DNA of 64,000 bases from DAMCZI01 sp032095175 (GTDB lineage Bacteria; Bacillota; Clostridia; Clostridiales; Caloramatoraceae). Below are positions 34,215 to 43,826 of this stretch, piece after piece. A program made the position numbers and the translations under genes. The notes beneath the pieces were generated by a model, which had not been told where the DNA came from, ran no database searches, and saw only the letters and a list, made by a program, of their open reading frames with translations. Numbering within the stretch: position 1 is the first letter of the stretch; each line of letters starts with the position of its first letter. The stretch spans positions 1 to 64,000 of the forward strand of contig DAMCZI010000008.1 in assembly GCA_032095175.1 (NCBI GenBank), given 5' to 3'.

Positions 34215-35481
34215 TAGAATTGCTATTTTTATTGATAAATTAAAATATCAGCTAAGAGACCTTCCAGAAGAAGAAGTTTTAGAAGCTGTCAATTATTATG
34301 AGGAATACCTAAATGATGCTCTTGATGCAGGTAATGATATTGACAGCATAATAAGCAAGCTTGAGCCCACTGAAAAAATAGCAACTACAATAAAAACTGA
34401 ATCATATGTGAGTAAAGCAGAATCACACCCTGGTTTAGGCAATTTTTTCAAGGCTGTAAAAGCTGCTTTCAAAAGTGTATCTACTCCTCTGTCGATATTT
34501 TTGTTATCTATACTTGTTCTATGTACATTTTGTATAGTTATAACTTTTTTTGCAGCAGCGTTCTCTTTTGCTGCAGGTTCTTTAGCTGTATTTCTAGCTT
34601 GTATCTATGAGGCTGTAAGAATACCTTTCAAGTTTTTCCTTGAGAAAGTAGGAACTTTGGGAATTGGGCTTATGATTGGAGCCATACTCATGCTTTCAGC
34701 CATTTATCTATATAAGCTTGGCAAATTTTTTATTAGACTTTCATCAAAACAAACCAGGTTTATTTTAAAAATATCTGGAAAACCATTACAGAATTCCAAT
34801 AGCAGTGATACTACTAATATTAATAAATCCAAAAAAATTATTCATATGCTGCTTGCTGGAACTATAGTTGGTATTATTCTCTTTGGGGTTTCAGGACTTC
34901 CTTGGAAATTCTTTATTATTTTCAACAGCATGAAACCAGAAGGTTCTATAAATCAGGTTGTAGAAGAATATTACCCTGCTAAAATAAACCAAATACAAGT
35001 CACAACTGCACATTCTGCTATTAGGATTAAGCCTGGTTCATCAGATAAGATAATACTCTCATACGAGGAACCCAACTGGCTTATGCATGAAATTGATAAC
35101 AATGGGGGAATTCTCAATTTTAAAGAAAAGTCAAATGGCAGACTTCCTTTCTTCTCCCTAATATCCATTCATGAAAGTGCTACTGAATTACTTATATCAC
35201 TTCCTAAGGGATACAATTTTGATTCTGTAAATCTTCAAAGTACAGGAGGGAAAATAGTAATAACTGATTTATCTGGAAACATTGAAGCTAAAAACCTAAA
35301 CGGAGGTATCTCTTATACTTCCAGTATACTAACTAATAAATGCAATATATCTGCAAGTTCTTCAAATGGCAAGATATTTTTGAAGAATATTGAGACTGGT
35401 AAACGTGATTACAATAACAACATTAAATCAGATAGAATAATAAGACTAAAAAGCACTAATGGTAATATTACTATAGAATAA
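34207..35481 (+). CDS. HAAS (DUF1700) membrane protein with DUF4097 beta-helix-like domain
   Basis: 424 residues from the ATG at 34207, inside the end of padR; the site GGTGGTGAG is well placed. The N-terminal ~75 residues are a HAAS signalling domain (MDNRIAIFIDKLKYQLRDLP, EEEVLEAVNYYEEYLNDALD). Three or four transmembrane helices follow, then after residue ~240 a DUF4097-type repeat domain (SVNLQSTGGKIVITDLSGNI, SSNGKIFLKNIETG, STNGNITIE). Partner of the adjacent PadR. By analogy it is a membrane-embedded sensor whose extracytoplasmic beta structure may bind cell-envelope material; this is inference. Confidence 0.88.
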   Translation: MDNRIAIFIDKLKYQLRDLPEEEVLEAVNYYEEYLNDALDAGNDIDSIISKLEPTEKIATTIKTESYVSKAESHPGLGNFFKAVKAAFKSVSTPLSIFLLSILVLCTFCIVITFFAAAFSFAAGSLAVFLACIYEAVRIPFKFFLEKVGTLGIGLMIGAILMLSAIYLYKLGKFFIRLSSKQTRFILKISGKPLQNSNSSDTTNINKSKKIIHMLLAGTIVGIILFGVSGLPWKFFIIFNSMKPEGSINQVVEEYYPAKINQIQVTTAHSAIRIKPGSSDKIILSYEEPNWLMHEIDNNGGILNFKEKSNGRLPFFSLISIHESATELLISLPKGYNFDSVNLQSTGGKIVITDLSGNIEAKNLNGGISYTSSILTNKCNISASSSNGKIFLKNIETGKRDYNNNIKSDRIIRLKSTNGNITIE

Positions 35482-35485
35482 AAAG

Positions 35486-35541
35486 AAACCTCTGAAATGT
35501 AATAGGATTAATCATTACTCCATATTATATTTCAGAGGTTT
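35486..35541 (+). terminator. Terminator of the padR-HAAS operon
   Basis: AAACCTCTGAAAT (35486-35498) pairs with ATTTCAGAGGTTT (35529-35541) followed by T residues; the loop is about 30 bases, itself AT-rich. Confidence 0.78.
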
Positions 35542-35679
35542 TTAAATAATTAAATACTTAGCTCTCTTAATATCAATACTAAAGATATATAAATTTAACA
35601 TGCTTTATGAATAGATGTTGCTAATTTTGTCAATAATATATATAACGATGTTATAAATAATGTGTGGAGGATACATTTC

Positions 35680-36972
35680 GTGAAACGTAAAATAGTGAAT
35701 TGGTTAGTTAATTGGAAGAATAGTAAATATAGGAAGCCACTAATACTTCAAGGAGCAAGGCAGGTAGGTAAAACATACTCCGCACTGAGCTTTGGAAAAG
35801 AGTATTATAAAACAACTGCATATTTCAACTTTGAAAATAATACTGAATTAGCTAATGTATTTAATAGAGATTTAAATCCTGAAAGAATAATAAAAGAGCT
35901 TTCTGCAAGAACCGGACAAACAATTTTAAAGGGAGATACTCTAATTTTCTTCGATGAAATACAAGCCTGTGAAAGAGCATTAACTTCTTTAAAATATTTC
36001 AATGAAAATGCTAATGAATATCATGTAATTGCTGCAGTAAGCCTGTTAGGTGTTGCTGTAAATCGCGAGCATTATTCCTTTCCAGTTGGCAAGGTAGATA
36101 TAAAAACCTTGTATCCATTGGATTTTGAAGAATTTCTAATGGCTTTAGATAATGAGCAATTCATAGAAATGATAGACGACTGTTTTAATAATAATACTCC
36201 ATTTCCCTTTCATGAAACAGCTATGGATATATATAGAACCTATTTAGTTACAGGCGGCATGCCTGGTGCTGTAAAAGAATATATCGAAAAGAAAGACTTC
36301 AATTTTGTATTAGCTACTCGAAAAAATATAAATGATTCATATATAGCAGATATGGCTAAATATGCAACACCAAATGAAACAACCAAGATTATGGCTGCAT
36401 TTAACAGCATTCCAGCACAACTCGCTAAGGATAATAAGAAATTTCAATATAAGATAATAAAATCTGGTGCAAGGGCTTATGATTATGAAACTCCACTAGA
36501 TTGGTTAAAAGCATCCGGTGTTATCATTAAATGCTATAAATGCAATGAAGGAAAATTACCCCTATCTGCTTATACAGATTTCAATTCCTTTAAGGTCTAT
36601 ATGACAGACACAGGACTTCTATGCTCCAATTTTGGTATTCCCTCTAATGCAGTACTTGTTGACACTCCAACTTTCAACGACTTTAAAGGGGCATTAACTG
36701 AAAATTATGTAGCCTTTTCTCTTACTGTAAACGGCTATATCCCATATTACTGGGAATCAAATGGTCAAGCTGAAGTAGACTTTCTTATACAAGACAAGCA
36801 TGGAAATATAATCCCTGTTGAAGTAAAGGCAGCAGATAATGTTCGTGCCAAAAGTTTAAATCAATTTATAAAAAAGTATGCCCCCCCTTACTCAATTAGG
36901 ATTTCTGGTAAAAACTTTGGTTTCGAAAATAATATTAAATCTGTACCATTATACGCTGCATTTCTTATTTAG
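35680..36972 (+). CDS. AAA_14 / DUF4143 family ATPase
   Basis: 430 residues from the GTG at 35680 (GTGGAGGAT upstream); the ATG at 35662 overlaps that site. N-terminal AAA_14 P-loop domain: Walker A ILQGARQVGKTYSALSFG, Walker B TLIFFDEIQACERAL, then LYPLDFEEFLMAL. The C-terminal DUF4143 region has a restriction-endonuclease-like core: LTENYVAFSLTVNG, YYWESNGQAEVDFLIQ and IIPVEVKAADNVRAKSL. The E-D-E-K residues fit a PD-(D/E)xK fold. Proteins of this family are widespread stand-alone genes of unresolved function, sometimes proposed to be defence- or toxin-related. No partner gene is adjacent. Confidence 0.88.
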   Translation: MKRKIVNWLVNWKNSKYRKPLILQGARQVGKTYSALSFGKEYYKTTAYFNFENNTELANVFNRDLNPERIIKELSARTGQTILKGDTLIFFDEIQACERALTSLKYFNENANEYHVIAAVSLLGVAVNREHYSFPVGKVDIKTLYPLDFEEFLMALDNEQFIEMIDDCFNNNTPFPFHETAMDIYRTYLVTGGMPGAVKEYIEKKDFNFVLATRKNINDSYIADMAKYATPNETTKIMAAFNSIPAQLAKDNKKFQYKIIKSGARAYDYETPLDWLKASGVIIKCYKCNEGKLPLSAYTDFNSFKVYMTDTGLLCSNFGIPSNAVLVDTPTFNDFKGALTENYVAFSLTVNGYIPYYWESNGQAEVDFLIQDKHGNIIPVEVKAADNVRAKSLNQFIKKYAPPYSIRISGKNFGFENNIKSVPLYAAFLI

Positions 36973-36980
36973 CAAAATTT

Positions 36981-37023
36981 AGTGCCCGGAATATCACATC
37001 TGAAATATGATATTCCGGGCACT
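36981..37023. terminator. Bidirectional terminator with REP-like foot
   Basis: AGTGCCCGGAATATCA (36981-36996) pairs perfectly with TGATATTCCGGGCACT (37008-37023), between the convergent ATPase and hutU genes. Confidence 0.85.
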
Positions 37024-37034
37024 TTACTTAAATA

Positions 37035-39065
37035 CTATTTATTTTCAAATGCCTTCTTAACAAGTCCCTTTACAAGATTGTCGTCTGCAACGTATGGAAT
37101 TGTGATGTGGTCAGTTCCTTTGTTTAGCTTGTTGTATTCCATACTGGTTGTTATTGCGTTTGTATTTCTTGCCCAGCTTCTTCTAGCAACTCCGCCCATA
37201 ACGTCCCAAAGCATTGACTGTTTGATTATTTCATCTACTCTGTAGCTTCCATCAAGTACAAGTCCAAAACCACCGTTTATTGATTTTCCTGTACCAACTC
37301 CGCCTCCGTTGTGAAGTGCAATTAAGCTCATTCCTCTTGCTGCATTTCCTGCGAAGCACTGAATTGCCATGTCTGCCATTACGTTGCTGCCGTCCTTTAT
37401 ATTTGAAGTTTCTCTAAATGGTGAGTCTGTACCACTTACATCATGGTGGTCACGTCCCATCATTATAGGTCCAACCTCCCCTAATCTTACCATTTCATTG
37501 AACTTCAATGCTATTCTCATTCTTCCATATGCATCCTGGTAAAGAATTCTTGCCTGGGTTCCAACAACTAGCTTGTTCTTTTCTGCATCCTTTATCCATA
37601 CATAGTTGTCTCTATCCTGAGCCCTTCTGTTTGGATCGATGCAGGACATTGCTGCATGGTCAGTTTTTACTAAGTCCTCATGCTTTCCACTTAAGCATAC
37701 CCATCTAAATGGTCCATATCCATAATCAAATAGCTGTGGTCCCATTATATCCTCAACATAGGATGGGAATATAAATCCGTCCTTTTCATCTACACCATTC
37801 TTTGATATTTCCTTAACTCCTGCATCATAAATTGCCTTCATGAAGGAGTTACCATAATCAAAGAAGTAGGTTCCCCTATCAACTAATGCCTTTATTAATT
37901 CAAAGTGTCTTCTTAAGCTCTTATCAACAAGCTTATCGAAGTTTTCCTTATCCTCTTTAAGCATTCTTGTTCTTTCTTCAAAGGTTATTCCCTGTGGGCA
38001 GTATCCACCGTCGTATGCTGCATGACAGGAAGTCTGGTCTGATAAAAGTTCAATCTTTATATTGTTAGCAACAGCATACTCTAAAAGATCAACTATATTT
38101 CCATAGAATGCAATTGACATAGGTTCCTTCTTTGCCATGTATTCATGGGCTATATCAAAGGCTTCCTTTGGAGTTTCAGCTATCTTTGTAACCCATCCCT
38201 GGCTGTGTCTTGTCTGTATTCTTGAATAGTCAACTTCAGCTACTATTCCTACACCGTTTGCTATTTCTATTGCCTTTGGCTGAGCACCACTCATACCGCC
38301 AAGACCTGATGTTACAAATAGTCTTCCTCTTAAGTCTTCATCTTGACCTATTCCAAGCTTTAATCTTCCTGCATTTAATATTGTGTTAAAGGTTCCATGA
38401 ACTATTCCCTGTGGTCCAATGTACATCCAGCCGCCAGCTGTCATCTGTCCATAGTTTGCAACTCCCATCTGTGTTGCTACATGGAAATCCTTATGATTAT
38501 CAAACATTCCAACCATAAGTCCATTAGTTATTACTACCCTTGGTGCAGTTGGGTTTGACTTAAATAGTCCTAGTGGATGGCCAGATTCAACAACAAGTGT
38601 CTGATCCTGAGTCATTACCTCTAGGTATTTCTTTATCAATCTGTACTGCATCCAGTTCTGGCATACCTGTCCTGTTTCTCCGTAGGTTACAAGTTCATAA
38701 GGATATAGTGCAACATCAAAGTCAAGGTTGTTATCAATCATAACCTGGAATGCCCTTGCTTCTACACACTTTCCTTTATATTCATCAATTGATTTTCCCT
38801 TTATGCATCCCTCGGGACGGAATCTGTATCCGTATATTCTGCCCCTTGTCATAAGTTCCTCTAGGAACTCTGGTGCAATCTTTTCATGATACTTTTCTGG
38901 TATATATCTTAATGCATTTTTTAGAGCAACCTCTGTCTGCTCTTTTGTTAGTGTAAATCCTCTGTCTGGTGCTCTTCTTATACCCTCAACAAACTTAGGC
39001 ATTTCTGGTAGATTATCATCTAGCTTGATTGTCATTGCTTCTGAAATATCAATGTTGTTTAACAT
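37035..39065 (-). CDS. hutU: Urocanate hydratase (long form)
   Basis: 676 residues from the ATG at 39065 (AGGAGGGG). Urocanase converts urocanate to imidazolone propionate in histidine degradation and uses tightly bound NAD+. Visible features are the NAD-binding VTSGLGGMSGAQPKA, CHAAYDGGYCPQGI and the Cys-containing FAGNAARGMSLIALHNGGGVG. Common bacterial HutU is about 550 residues; this length matches the longer animal-like type found in some anaerobes. No hutH, hutI or ftcD is nearby, but fhs lies directly upstream on the same strand. That fits one-carbon units arising from histidine feeding tetrahydrofolate metabolism. Confidence 0.95.
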   Translation of the reverse strand: MLNNIDISEAMTIKLDDNLPEMPKFVEGIRRAPDRGFTLTKEQTEVALKNALRYIPEKYHEKIAPEFLEELMTRGRIYGYRFRPEGCIKGKSIDEYKGKCVEARAFQVMIDNNLDFDVALYPYELVTYGETGQVCQNWMQYRLIKKYLEVMTQDQTLVVESGHPLGLFKSNPTAPRVVITNGLMVGMFDNHKDFHVATQMGVANYGQMTAGGWMYIGPQGIVHGTFNTILNAGRLKLGIGQDEDLRGRLFVTSGLGGMSGAQPKAIEIANGVGIVAEVDYSRIQTRHSQGWVTKIAETPKEAFDIAHEYMAKKEPMSIAFYGNIVDLLEYAVANNIKIELLSDQTSCHAAYDGGYCPQGITFEERTRMLKEDKENFDKLVDKSLRRHFELIKALVDRGTYFFDYGNSFMKAIYDAGVKEISKNGVDEKDGFIFPSYVEDIMGPQLFDYGYGPFRWVCLSGKHEDLVKTDHAAMSCIDPNRRAQDRDNYVWIKDAEKNKLVVGTQARILYQDAYGRMRIALKFNEMVRLGEVGPIMMGRDHHDVSGTDSPFRETSNIKDGSNVMADMAIQCFAGNAARGMSLIALHNGGGVGTGKSINGGFGLVLDGSYRVDEIIKQSMLWDVMGGVARRSWARNTNAITTSMEYNKLNKGTDHITIPYVADDNLVKGLVKKAFENK

Positions 39066-39090
39066 TTTACCCCTCCTATTTTCCCATACA

Positions 39091-39117
39091 GCAGGCACTT
39101 ATAACTCAAGTGCCTGC
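39091..39117 (-). terminator. Terminator-like hairpin with REP-like foot after fhs
   Basis: GCAGGCACTT (39091-39100) pairs with AAGTGCCTGC (39108-39117), loop ATAACTC, in the gap between fhs stop and the hutU ribosome binding site. Without a U tract it may only attenuate. Confidence 0.6.
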
Positions 39118-39142
39118 CAATCATGTGGTTATATATACTAAT

Positions 39143-40825
39143 TTAGAATAATCCTGTTATAACACCCTTCTCGTCAATATCTATGTTATTTGCAGCTGGA
39201 ACCTTTGGAAGTCCTGGCATAACCATTATGTCTCCTGTTAAGCAAACAATAAAGCCTGCTCCTGCTGAAACTCTAACTTCCTTAACTGTAACCTCAAAAT
39301 CCTCTGGTGCTCCAAGTAATGCTGGATCGTCGGAAAGTGAGTACTGTGTCTTTGCCATACAAATAGGAAGCTTATCTAATCCTATTTCTTCAAGCTTTTT
39401 GATTTCCTTCATAGCCTTTGAAGTAAATACAGCTTTCTTTCCTCCATATATTTCCTTAACTATTGTGTTAACCTTATCAGCTATTGAAGCTTCAGTATCA
39501 TATAGAGTCTTGAAGTTGGATTCTTCCCTGTCTATTAAGTCAACAAGTGTCTGTGCCATTTCAACTCCGCCTTCTCCGCCAAGTGCCCAGGAGTCATTTA
39601 ATGCAACTTCAACTCCATATTCCTGACACTTCTTTCTAAGAAGAGCAACTTCAGCTTCTGTATCGCTTGAGAACTTGTTGATTGCAACCATAACTGGAAG
39701 TCCATACTTTCTGATGTTTTCAACCTGTTTTCCAAGGTTAGCAAATCCCTTATCGAGAGCCTCAAGGTTTTCATTTGAAAGCTCAGTCTTTTTAACTCCT
39801 CCGTGCATCTTAAGTGCTCTTATTGTTGCAACTATTACAACAGCACTAGGCTTTAAGTTTCCATATCTGCACTTAATATCTAAGAATTTCTCTGCTCCAA
39901 GGTCAGCACCGAAGCCTGCCTCAGTTATTAAGTAATCTCCAAGCTTTAATCCAAGCTTTGTTGCAAGTATACTGTTGCAGCCATGAGCTATGTTTGCAAA
40001 TGGTCCACCATGTATAAGTGCTGGTGTGTTTTCAAGTGTCTGAACAATGTTTGGCTTTATTGCATCCTTCATTAACATTGTCATTGCTCCATGAACTCCA
40101 AGCTCTTTAGCTGTTACTGGTTTTCCATCATATGTATAAGCAACTACCATTCTTCCGAATCTTTCTTTCATATCTGTAAGACATGTTGAAAGGCAAAGTA
40201 CTGCCATAACCTCAGATGCAACTGTTATCATAAATCCATCCTGTCTTACAAAACCATTTGCTTTTCCGCCTAATCCTACAACAACATCCCTTAGAGCTCT
40301 GTCATTCATATCAAGAACTCTTTTCCATACAATCTGTCTTGAGTCTATGTTAAGAACATTTCCCTGATGAATATGATTGTCTATTGCAGCGGATAAAAGA
40401 TTGTTTGCAGCTGTTATAGCATTCATATCTCCTGTGAAATGAAGGTTTATATCCTCCATAGGTACAACCTGTGAATATCCACCACCTGCTGCTCCACCCT
40501 TAACTCCAAATACTGGTCCTAGAGATGGTTCTCTAAGGGCTATAACTGCTCTTTTTCCTATCCTGTTAAGAGCCTGACCAAGGCCTACTGATGTTGTTGA
40601 TTTTCCTTCTCCTGCAGGAGTTGGATTTATTGCTGTTACAAGTACTAGCTTTCCATCCTTCTTATCCTTTAATCTTTCAAATATTTCAAGGGAAATCTTT
40701 GCCTTATATTTTCCATATGCCTCAAGTTCGTCGTCTAAAATCCCCCATTCCTTAGCAATTTCTGCTATGGGCTTCATTTTTGCACTCTGTGCAATTTCTA
40801 TATCACTTGGTACTTTCACTGACAT
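39143..40825 (-). CDS. fhs: Formate--tetrahydrofolate ligase
   Basis: 560 residues, ATG with AAAGGAGGGG; full family length (about 556). P-loop TPAGEGKSTTSVGLGQALNR, followed by ALREPSLGPVFGVKGGAAGG (the family signature), HFTGDMNAITAANNL, GGPFANIAHGCNSI and the C-terminal GAGFIVCLTGDIMVMPGLPK. It makes 10-formyl-THF from formate and ATP, for purine synthesis or, in amino-acid-fermenting and acetogenic clostridia, for energy or C1 metabolism. It is cotranscribed or adjacent to hutU with a hairpin between. Confidence 0.97.
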   Translation of the reverse strand: MSVKVPSDIEIAQSAKMKPIAEIAKEWGILDDELEAYGKYKAKISLEIFERLKDKKDGKLVLVTAINPTPAGEGKSTTSVGLGQALNRIGKRAVIALREPSLGPVFGVKGGAAGGGYSQVVPMEDINLHFTGDMNAITAANNLLSAAIDNHIHQGNVLNIDSRQIVWKRVLDMNDRALRDVVVGLGGKANGFVRQDGFMITVASEVMAVLCLSTCLTDMKERFGRMVVAYTYDGKPVTAKELGVHGAMTMLMKDAIKPNIVQTLENTPALIHGGPFANIAHGCNSILATKLGLKLGDYLITEAGFGADLGAEKFLDIKCRYGNLKPSAVVIVATIRALKMHGGVKKTELSNENLEALDKGFANLGKQVENIRKYGLPVMVAINKFSSDTEAEVALLRKKCQEYGVEVALNDSWALGGEGGVEMAQTLVDLIDREESNFKTLYDTEASIADKVNTIVKEIYGGKKAVFTSKAMKEIKKLEEIGLDKLPICMAKTQYSLSDDPALLGAPEDFEVTVKEVRVSAGAGFIVCLTGDIMVMPGLPKVPAANNIDIDEKGVITGLF

Positions 40826-40951
40826 GTTAACCCCTCCTTTGTAGAATTCTTTATTTATATTTTAACACAGTATCGTCACTAAAACGTCTATTTTTGAGTA
40901 TAATTCAAAAATTCTGCTAATTTGGTGATGATGGGGGTGATGTGAATAATA

Positions 40952-41048
40952 GGGAGATAACAGGCACTCGAGTTTTGAATTATTTAATCAAAGCATCTGA
41001 AGATGCTTTTGATTAAACAACTCAAAACTCAAGAGCCTGTTATCTCCC
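40952..41048. repeat. Long hairpin repeat (REP-like, ~97 bp)
   Basis: GGGAGATAACAGGCACTCGA and its partner AAGAGCCTGTTATCTCCCC form the feet. The arm GAGTTTTGAATTATTTAATC pairs with GATTAAACAACTCAAAACTC, and the tip is AAAGCATCTGAAGATGCTTT. It is nearly identical to the element at 43827 and to the half element at the left window edge. It lies downstream of the minus-strand gene ending at 41053. Confidence 0.88.
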
Positions 41049-41052
41049 CCCT

Positions 41053-41793
41053 CTAAAGCTTCTTTTCAATAAGGTTCTTCCAATACCTAACTGGCATATA
41101 ATTTTTCTGAAGCCGTGGATTTTTTCTTTCCTCAATGGCTATAGTCTTAAAGTATTCCTTCCATATAGATTGGAAAAATTCTTCTCTTTCAGAGAGATTT
41201 AAAGTAATACCCTCCGGGAGCTCAGTTATAACCCAATCCTCTTTATTATACAGGGCTGCAGTACCTCTTTTTACATCATGTATAATCCAGCTTTGATCGC
41301 TGAGCCTTTCTTTAAAATGCTGTACAAGAAGCATCAATATATTGTTATCAGGCTCCATCACAGCATAGAAAACTCCATTCTTAAGCTCAACAAACCTTAA
41401 AAGCCCCGTAAATCTATGAACCTCAAAGGAAACTTGCCTAACTAATTTAAGTACATTAAAAACATCCTCATCTGCCAAATTCATATCTATTCTATTTCCA
41501 AGCTTAAAACCTAGCCTTAAATATCTATAAATCAAGGTTCCAGAATTTTTATCTTCTGATAAATATACATAAAAAACATTTTCCACAGCTTCCTGACCTA
41601 TTTTCTGCACTGCTGCTTCATATACTCTGTTGGACTTTTCTTCATCTGCTTCTATATATACATATTCATCCATCAATCCAAACTGCAGATTATTCTTTGG
41701 CACTATACAATCTGGTTTTTGTCTTCTATAGTATGCTTCATAAATTGCTGTCATTATACCTTCGAAACTTCCATCATAAACATATATGAGCAT
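41053..41793 (-). CDS. TIGR03915-type DNA metabolism protein
   Basis: 246 residues. It matches the family of probable DNA-metabolism proteins always encoded next to a helix-hairpin-helix radical SAM protein (TIGR03915 with TIGR03916). Visible: MLIYVYDGSFEGIMTAIYEA at the start, the central RFTGLLRFVELKNGVFYAVM and the C-terminal RKNPRLQKNYMPVRYWKNL. The ATG shares a base with the upstream stop codon (TAATG), so translation is coupled. Some homologues are fused to a uracil-DNA glycosylase domain; none is fused here. Biochemical role unproven. Confidence 0.88.
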   Translation of the reverse strand: MLIYVYDGSFEGIMTAIYEAYYRRQKPDCIVPKNNLQFGLMDEYVYIEADEEKSNRVYEAAVQKIGQEAVENVFYVYLSEDKNSGTLIYRYLRLGFKLGNRIDMNLADEDVFNVLKLVRQVSFEVHRFTGLLRFVELKNGVFYAVMEPDNNILMLLVQHFKERLSDQSWIIHDVKRGTAALYNKEDWVITELPEGITLNLSEREEFFQSIWKEYFKTIAIEERKNPRLQKNYMPVRYWKNLIEKKL

Positions 41794-43094
41794 TATAATT
41801 CCCCCGTAATCCTTGAAATTGAATCATTAATTGAATCATTAAATAAAGAAAATATCGTTAGCTGCTCCCCATTTTCAATGCTTTTCTTTACCCCACTTCC
41901 ATCAAGAAGACGATTTTTTATTACCTCACCATCAAGATTAACTCCTCCATAGTATTTCCCTCTGCAGGTTATAAAATATTTTGCCCTCTTAAGAACAACT
42001 CCAAACTTTTTGAGAAGTTCATAGTCAATTGATGCCATCTGTCTTGCTGCCAGAATTCTTCTTGCAGATTTCACTCCAATGCCAGGCACCCTTATAAGCA
42101 TCTCAAAGTCTGCTCTATTTACTTCTATAGGGAAATTTTGAATATTTCTTATTGCCCAATCTGTCTTGGGGTCAAACTCCATGCTGAGGTCAGGATGCCC
42201 CTCATCTAGTATCTCCTCTGCTCCAAAACCATAAAACCTTAAAAGCCAATCTGCTTGATAAAGCCTGTGCTCTCTTAATAGTGGAGGAGATGTAACCACT
42301 GATGGAAGAAGAGGGTGGCTTACAACTGGGACATAGCCAGAATAATACACCCTTTTAAGCTTATAGCTTTTGTACAGCCCTTCCGAAAGCCTTAATATAT
42401 TCACATCCCTTTCAGGTGATGCTCCTACTATTAGCTGGGTTGTTTGCCCTGCTGGAATAAAATCCTTGGCATGTCTGTAAATCGCCTTTTCCTCCTGTAC
42501 TTGGGTTATTGTTGATTTTATAAACCCCATGGGTTTTAATATGTTTTCCTTCTTTTTCTGAGGTGCCAGCAGTGTTAAGGATTTTTCTGTTGGAAGTTCT
42601 ATATTTACACTTACTCTATCTGCTAAAAGACCAATCTGACTTATTAATGCTTTATCCGCCCCGGGAATCACCTTTACATGTATGTATCCATTAAACTTGT
42701 ACTCATATCTCAGCTTTGCAATTGCCTTAATCATAAGCTCCATAGTATGATCAGGAGTTTTAAACACAGCAGAGCTTAGAAACAGTCCCTCTATATAGTT
42801 TCTTCTATAAAAATTTATTGTTAAATCAGCAATTTCATCTGGTGTAAAAATTGCCCTTGGCACATCATTTGTAACTCTGTTTATGCAGTATGCACAATCA
42901 TATACACAATTATTTGTCATCAATATTTTAAGAAGAGAAATGCATCTTCCATCCGCAGACCAGCTGTGACATATACCGCTCATGCTTGCATTTCCAACTC
43001 CACCTTTATTCTTTCTATTACTTCCGCTTGACGAACAGGAAACATCATACTTCGCTGCATCAGCAAGAATCTTAAGCTTATCCATCATTTCCAT
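41793..43094 (-). CDS. Putative DNA modification/repair radical SAM protein (TIGR03916-type)
   Basis: 433 residues from the ATG at 43094 (GAGGTGG 5 bases away). Radical SAM motif in NNCVYDCAYCINR (Cys63, Cys67, Cys70). C-terminal helix-hairpin-helix DNA-binding motif LIRVPGIGVKSARRILAARQ. The segment SWSADGRCISLLKILMTNNC before the cluster is a signature of this family. It is translationally coupled to the TIGR03915 partner. The conserved pair suggests a radical-based DNA base repair or modification step. Its substrate is not established and no glycosylase gene adjoins (tag is 20 kb away). Confidence 0.9.
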   Translation of the reverse strand: MEMMDKLKILADAAKYDVSCSSSGSNRKNKGGVGNASMSGICHSWSADGRCISLLKILMTNNCVYDCAYCINRVTNDVPRAIFTPDEIADLTINFYRRNYIEGLFLSSAVFKTPDHTMELMIKAIAKLRYEYKFNGYIHVKVIPGADKALISQIGLLADRVSVNIELPTEKSLTLLAPQKKKENILKPMGFIKSTITQVQEEKAIYRHAKDFIPAGQTTQLIVGASPERDVNILRLSEGLYKSYKLKRVYYSGYVPVVSHPLLPSVVTSPPLLREHRLYQADWLLRFYGFGAEEILDEGHPDLSMEFDPKTDWAIRNIQNFPIEVNRADFEMLIRVPGIGVKSARRILAARQMASIDYELLKKFGVVLKRAKYFITCRGKYYGGVNLDGEVIKNRLLDGSGVKKSIENGEQLTIFSLFNDSINDSISRITGEL

Positions 43095-43264
43095 ACAAAC
43101 CACCTCAACCATCTCAATTTAAATTTTACCATTCTTCAATATTTTATGCAAACATATGTTCGTGTAAAAAATATGAAACATATAACACTTTTCTATATAG
43201 TAATTATTTTTCCAATTTGTGAAATACTAACTATGAATTTAAAAGGTGTTGGAGATGATGGTTA

Positions 43265-43741
43265 ATGAAAGTATGTATTATAATTATGGTTATTATTTTA
43301 ATATTCTCAATAATACTATACAGCAAAAACAGAGCAAAGGCTGGTGCAATTTCACTCTTATTCTGCATAAGCATGATTACAACCTTTCTTTTAACAGAAA
43401 CCAGATTAAATAAAAATAAAGGAATATCCCTAAAGAATATTCCTTATATATCAGTTGATAATCAAAATGTCAAAATATCTGCTTTTTTAAGTAACATTAC
43501 TCCTTCAATGAATTCAACAATATATGCAACAGTTAAAGGACCGCCTGACGGGAAGATAACTGTAATATGCCACTTCAAAAACAACTCTCAACCCTTCTTT
43601 GGGGTAATCGGCAAAAACGGCACTGGATCTGTACCTATAAATGTTGGAAGCGTTGAACCAAATTTCAATGTTGTTGTAGATGTAATTGTTGAGCATAGCA
43701 AAGGTACTTCTAAAACAACTCTCTTTTTTGTACCTAAATAA
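43265..43741 (+). CDS. Hypothetical membrane-anchored protein
   Basis: 158 residues, ATG behind GGAGATGATGG. Two N-terminal hydrophobic helices (KVCIIIMVIILIFSIILY; AISLLFCISMITTFLL) precede a ~100-residue exported beta-rich domain (STIYATVKGPPDGKITVICH, GTGSVPINVGSVEPNF) that looks immunoglobulin-like in pattern. I do not recognise a family. It is a single gene, followed by a long hairpin repeat. Function unknown. Confidence 0.65.
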   Translation: MKVCIIIMVIILIFSIILYSKNRAKAGAISLLFCISMITTFLLTETRLNKNKGISLKNIPYISVDNQNVKISAFLSNITPSMNSTIYATVKGPPDGKITVICHFKNNSQPFFGVIGKNGTGSVPINVGSVEPNFNVVVDVIVEHSKGTSKTTLFFVPK

Positions 43742-43826
43742 TATGGTTTTGAGGATACGGCGGTAACAGGCTCTATACTTATAATTTTGTGAAAATAAGT
43801 TTTAGAAATTAAAAAGGTGAGTGTCT

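Noticed and set aside
35662..36972. DUF4143 ATPase as part of a defence island
   Set aside because: No nuclease, methylase, toxin or phage gene accompanies it. Neighbours are a housekeeping urocanase and a PadR operon.
40826..40951. Tetrahydrofolate riboswitch upstream of fhs
   Set aside because: No recognisable conserved core or pairing pattern. The nearby hairpin belongs to the repeat family on the other side.
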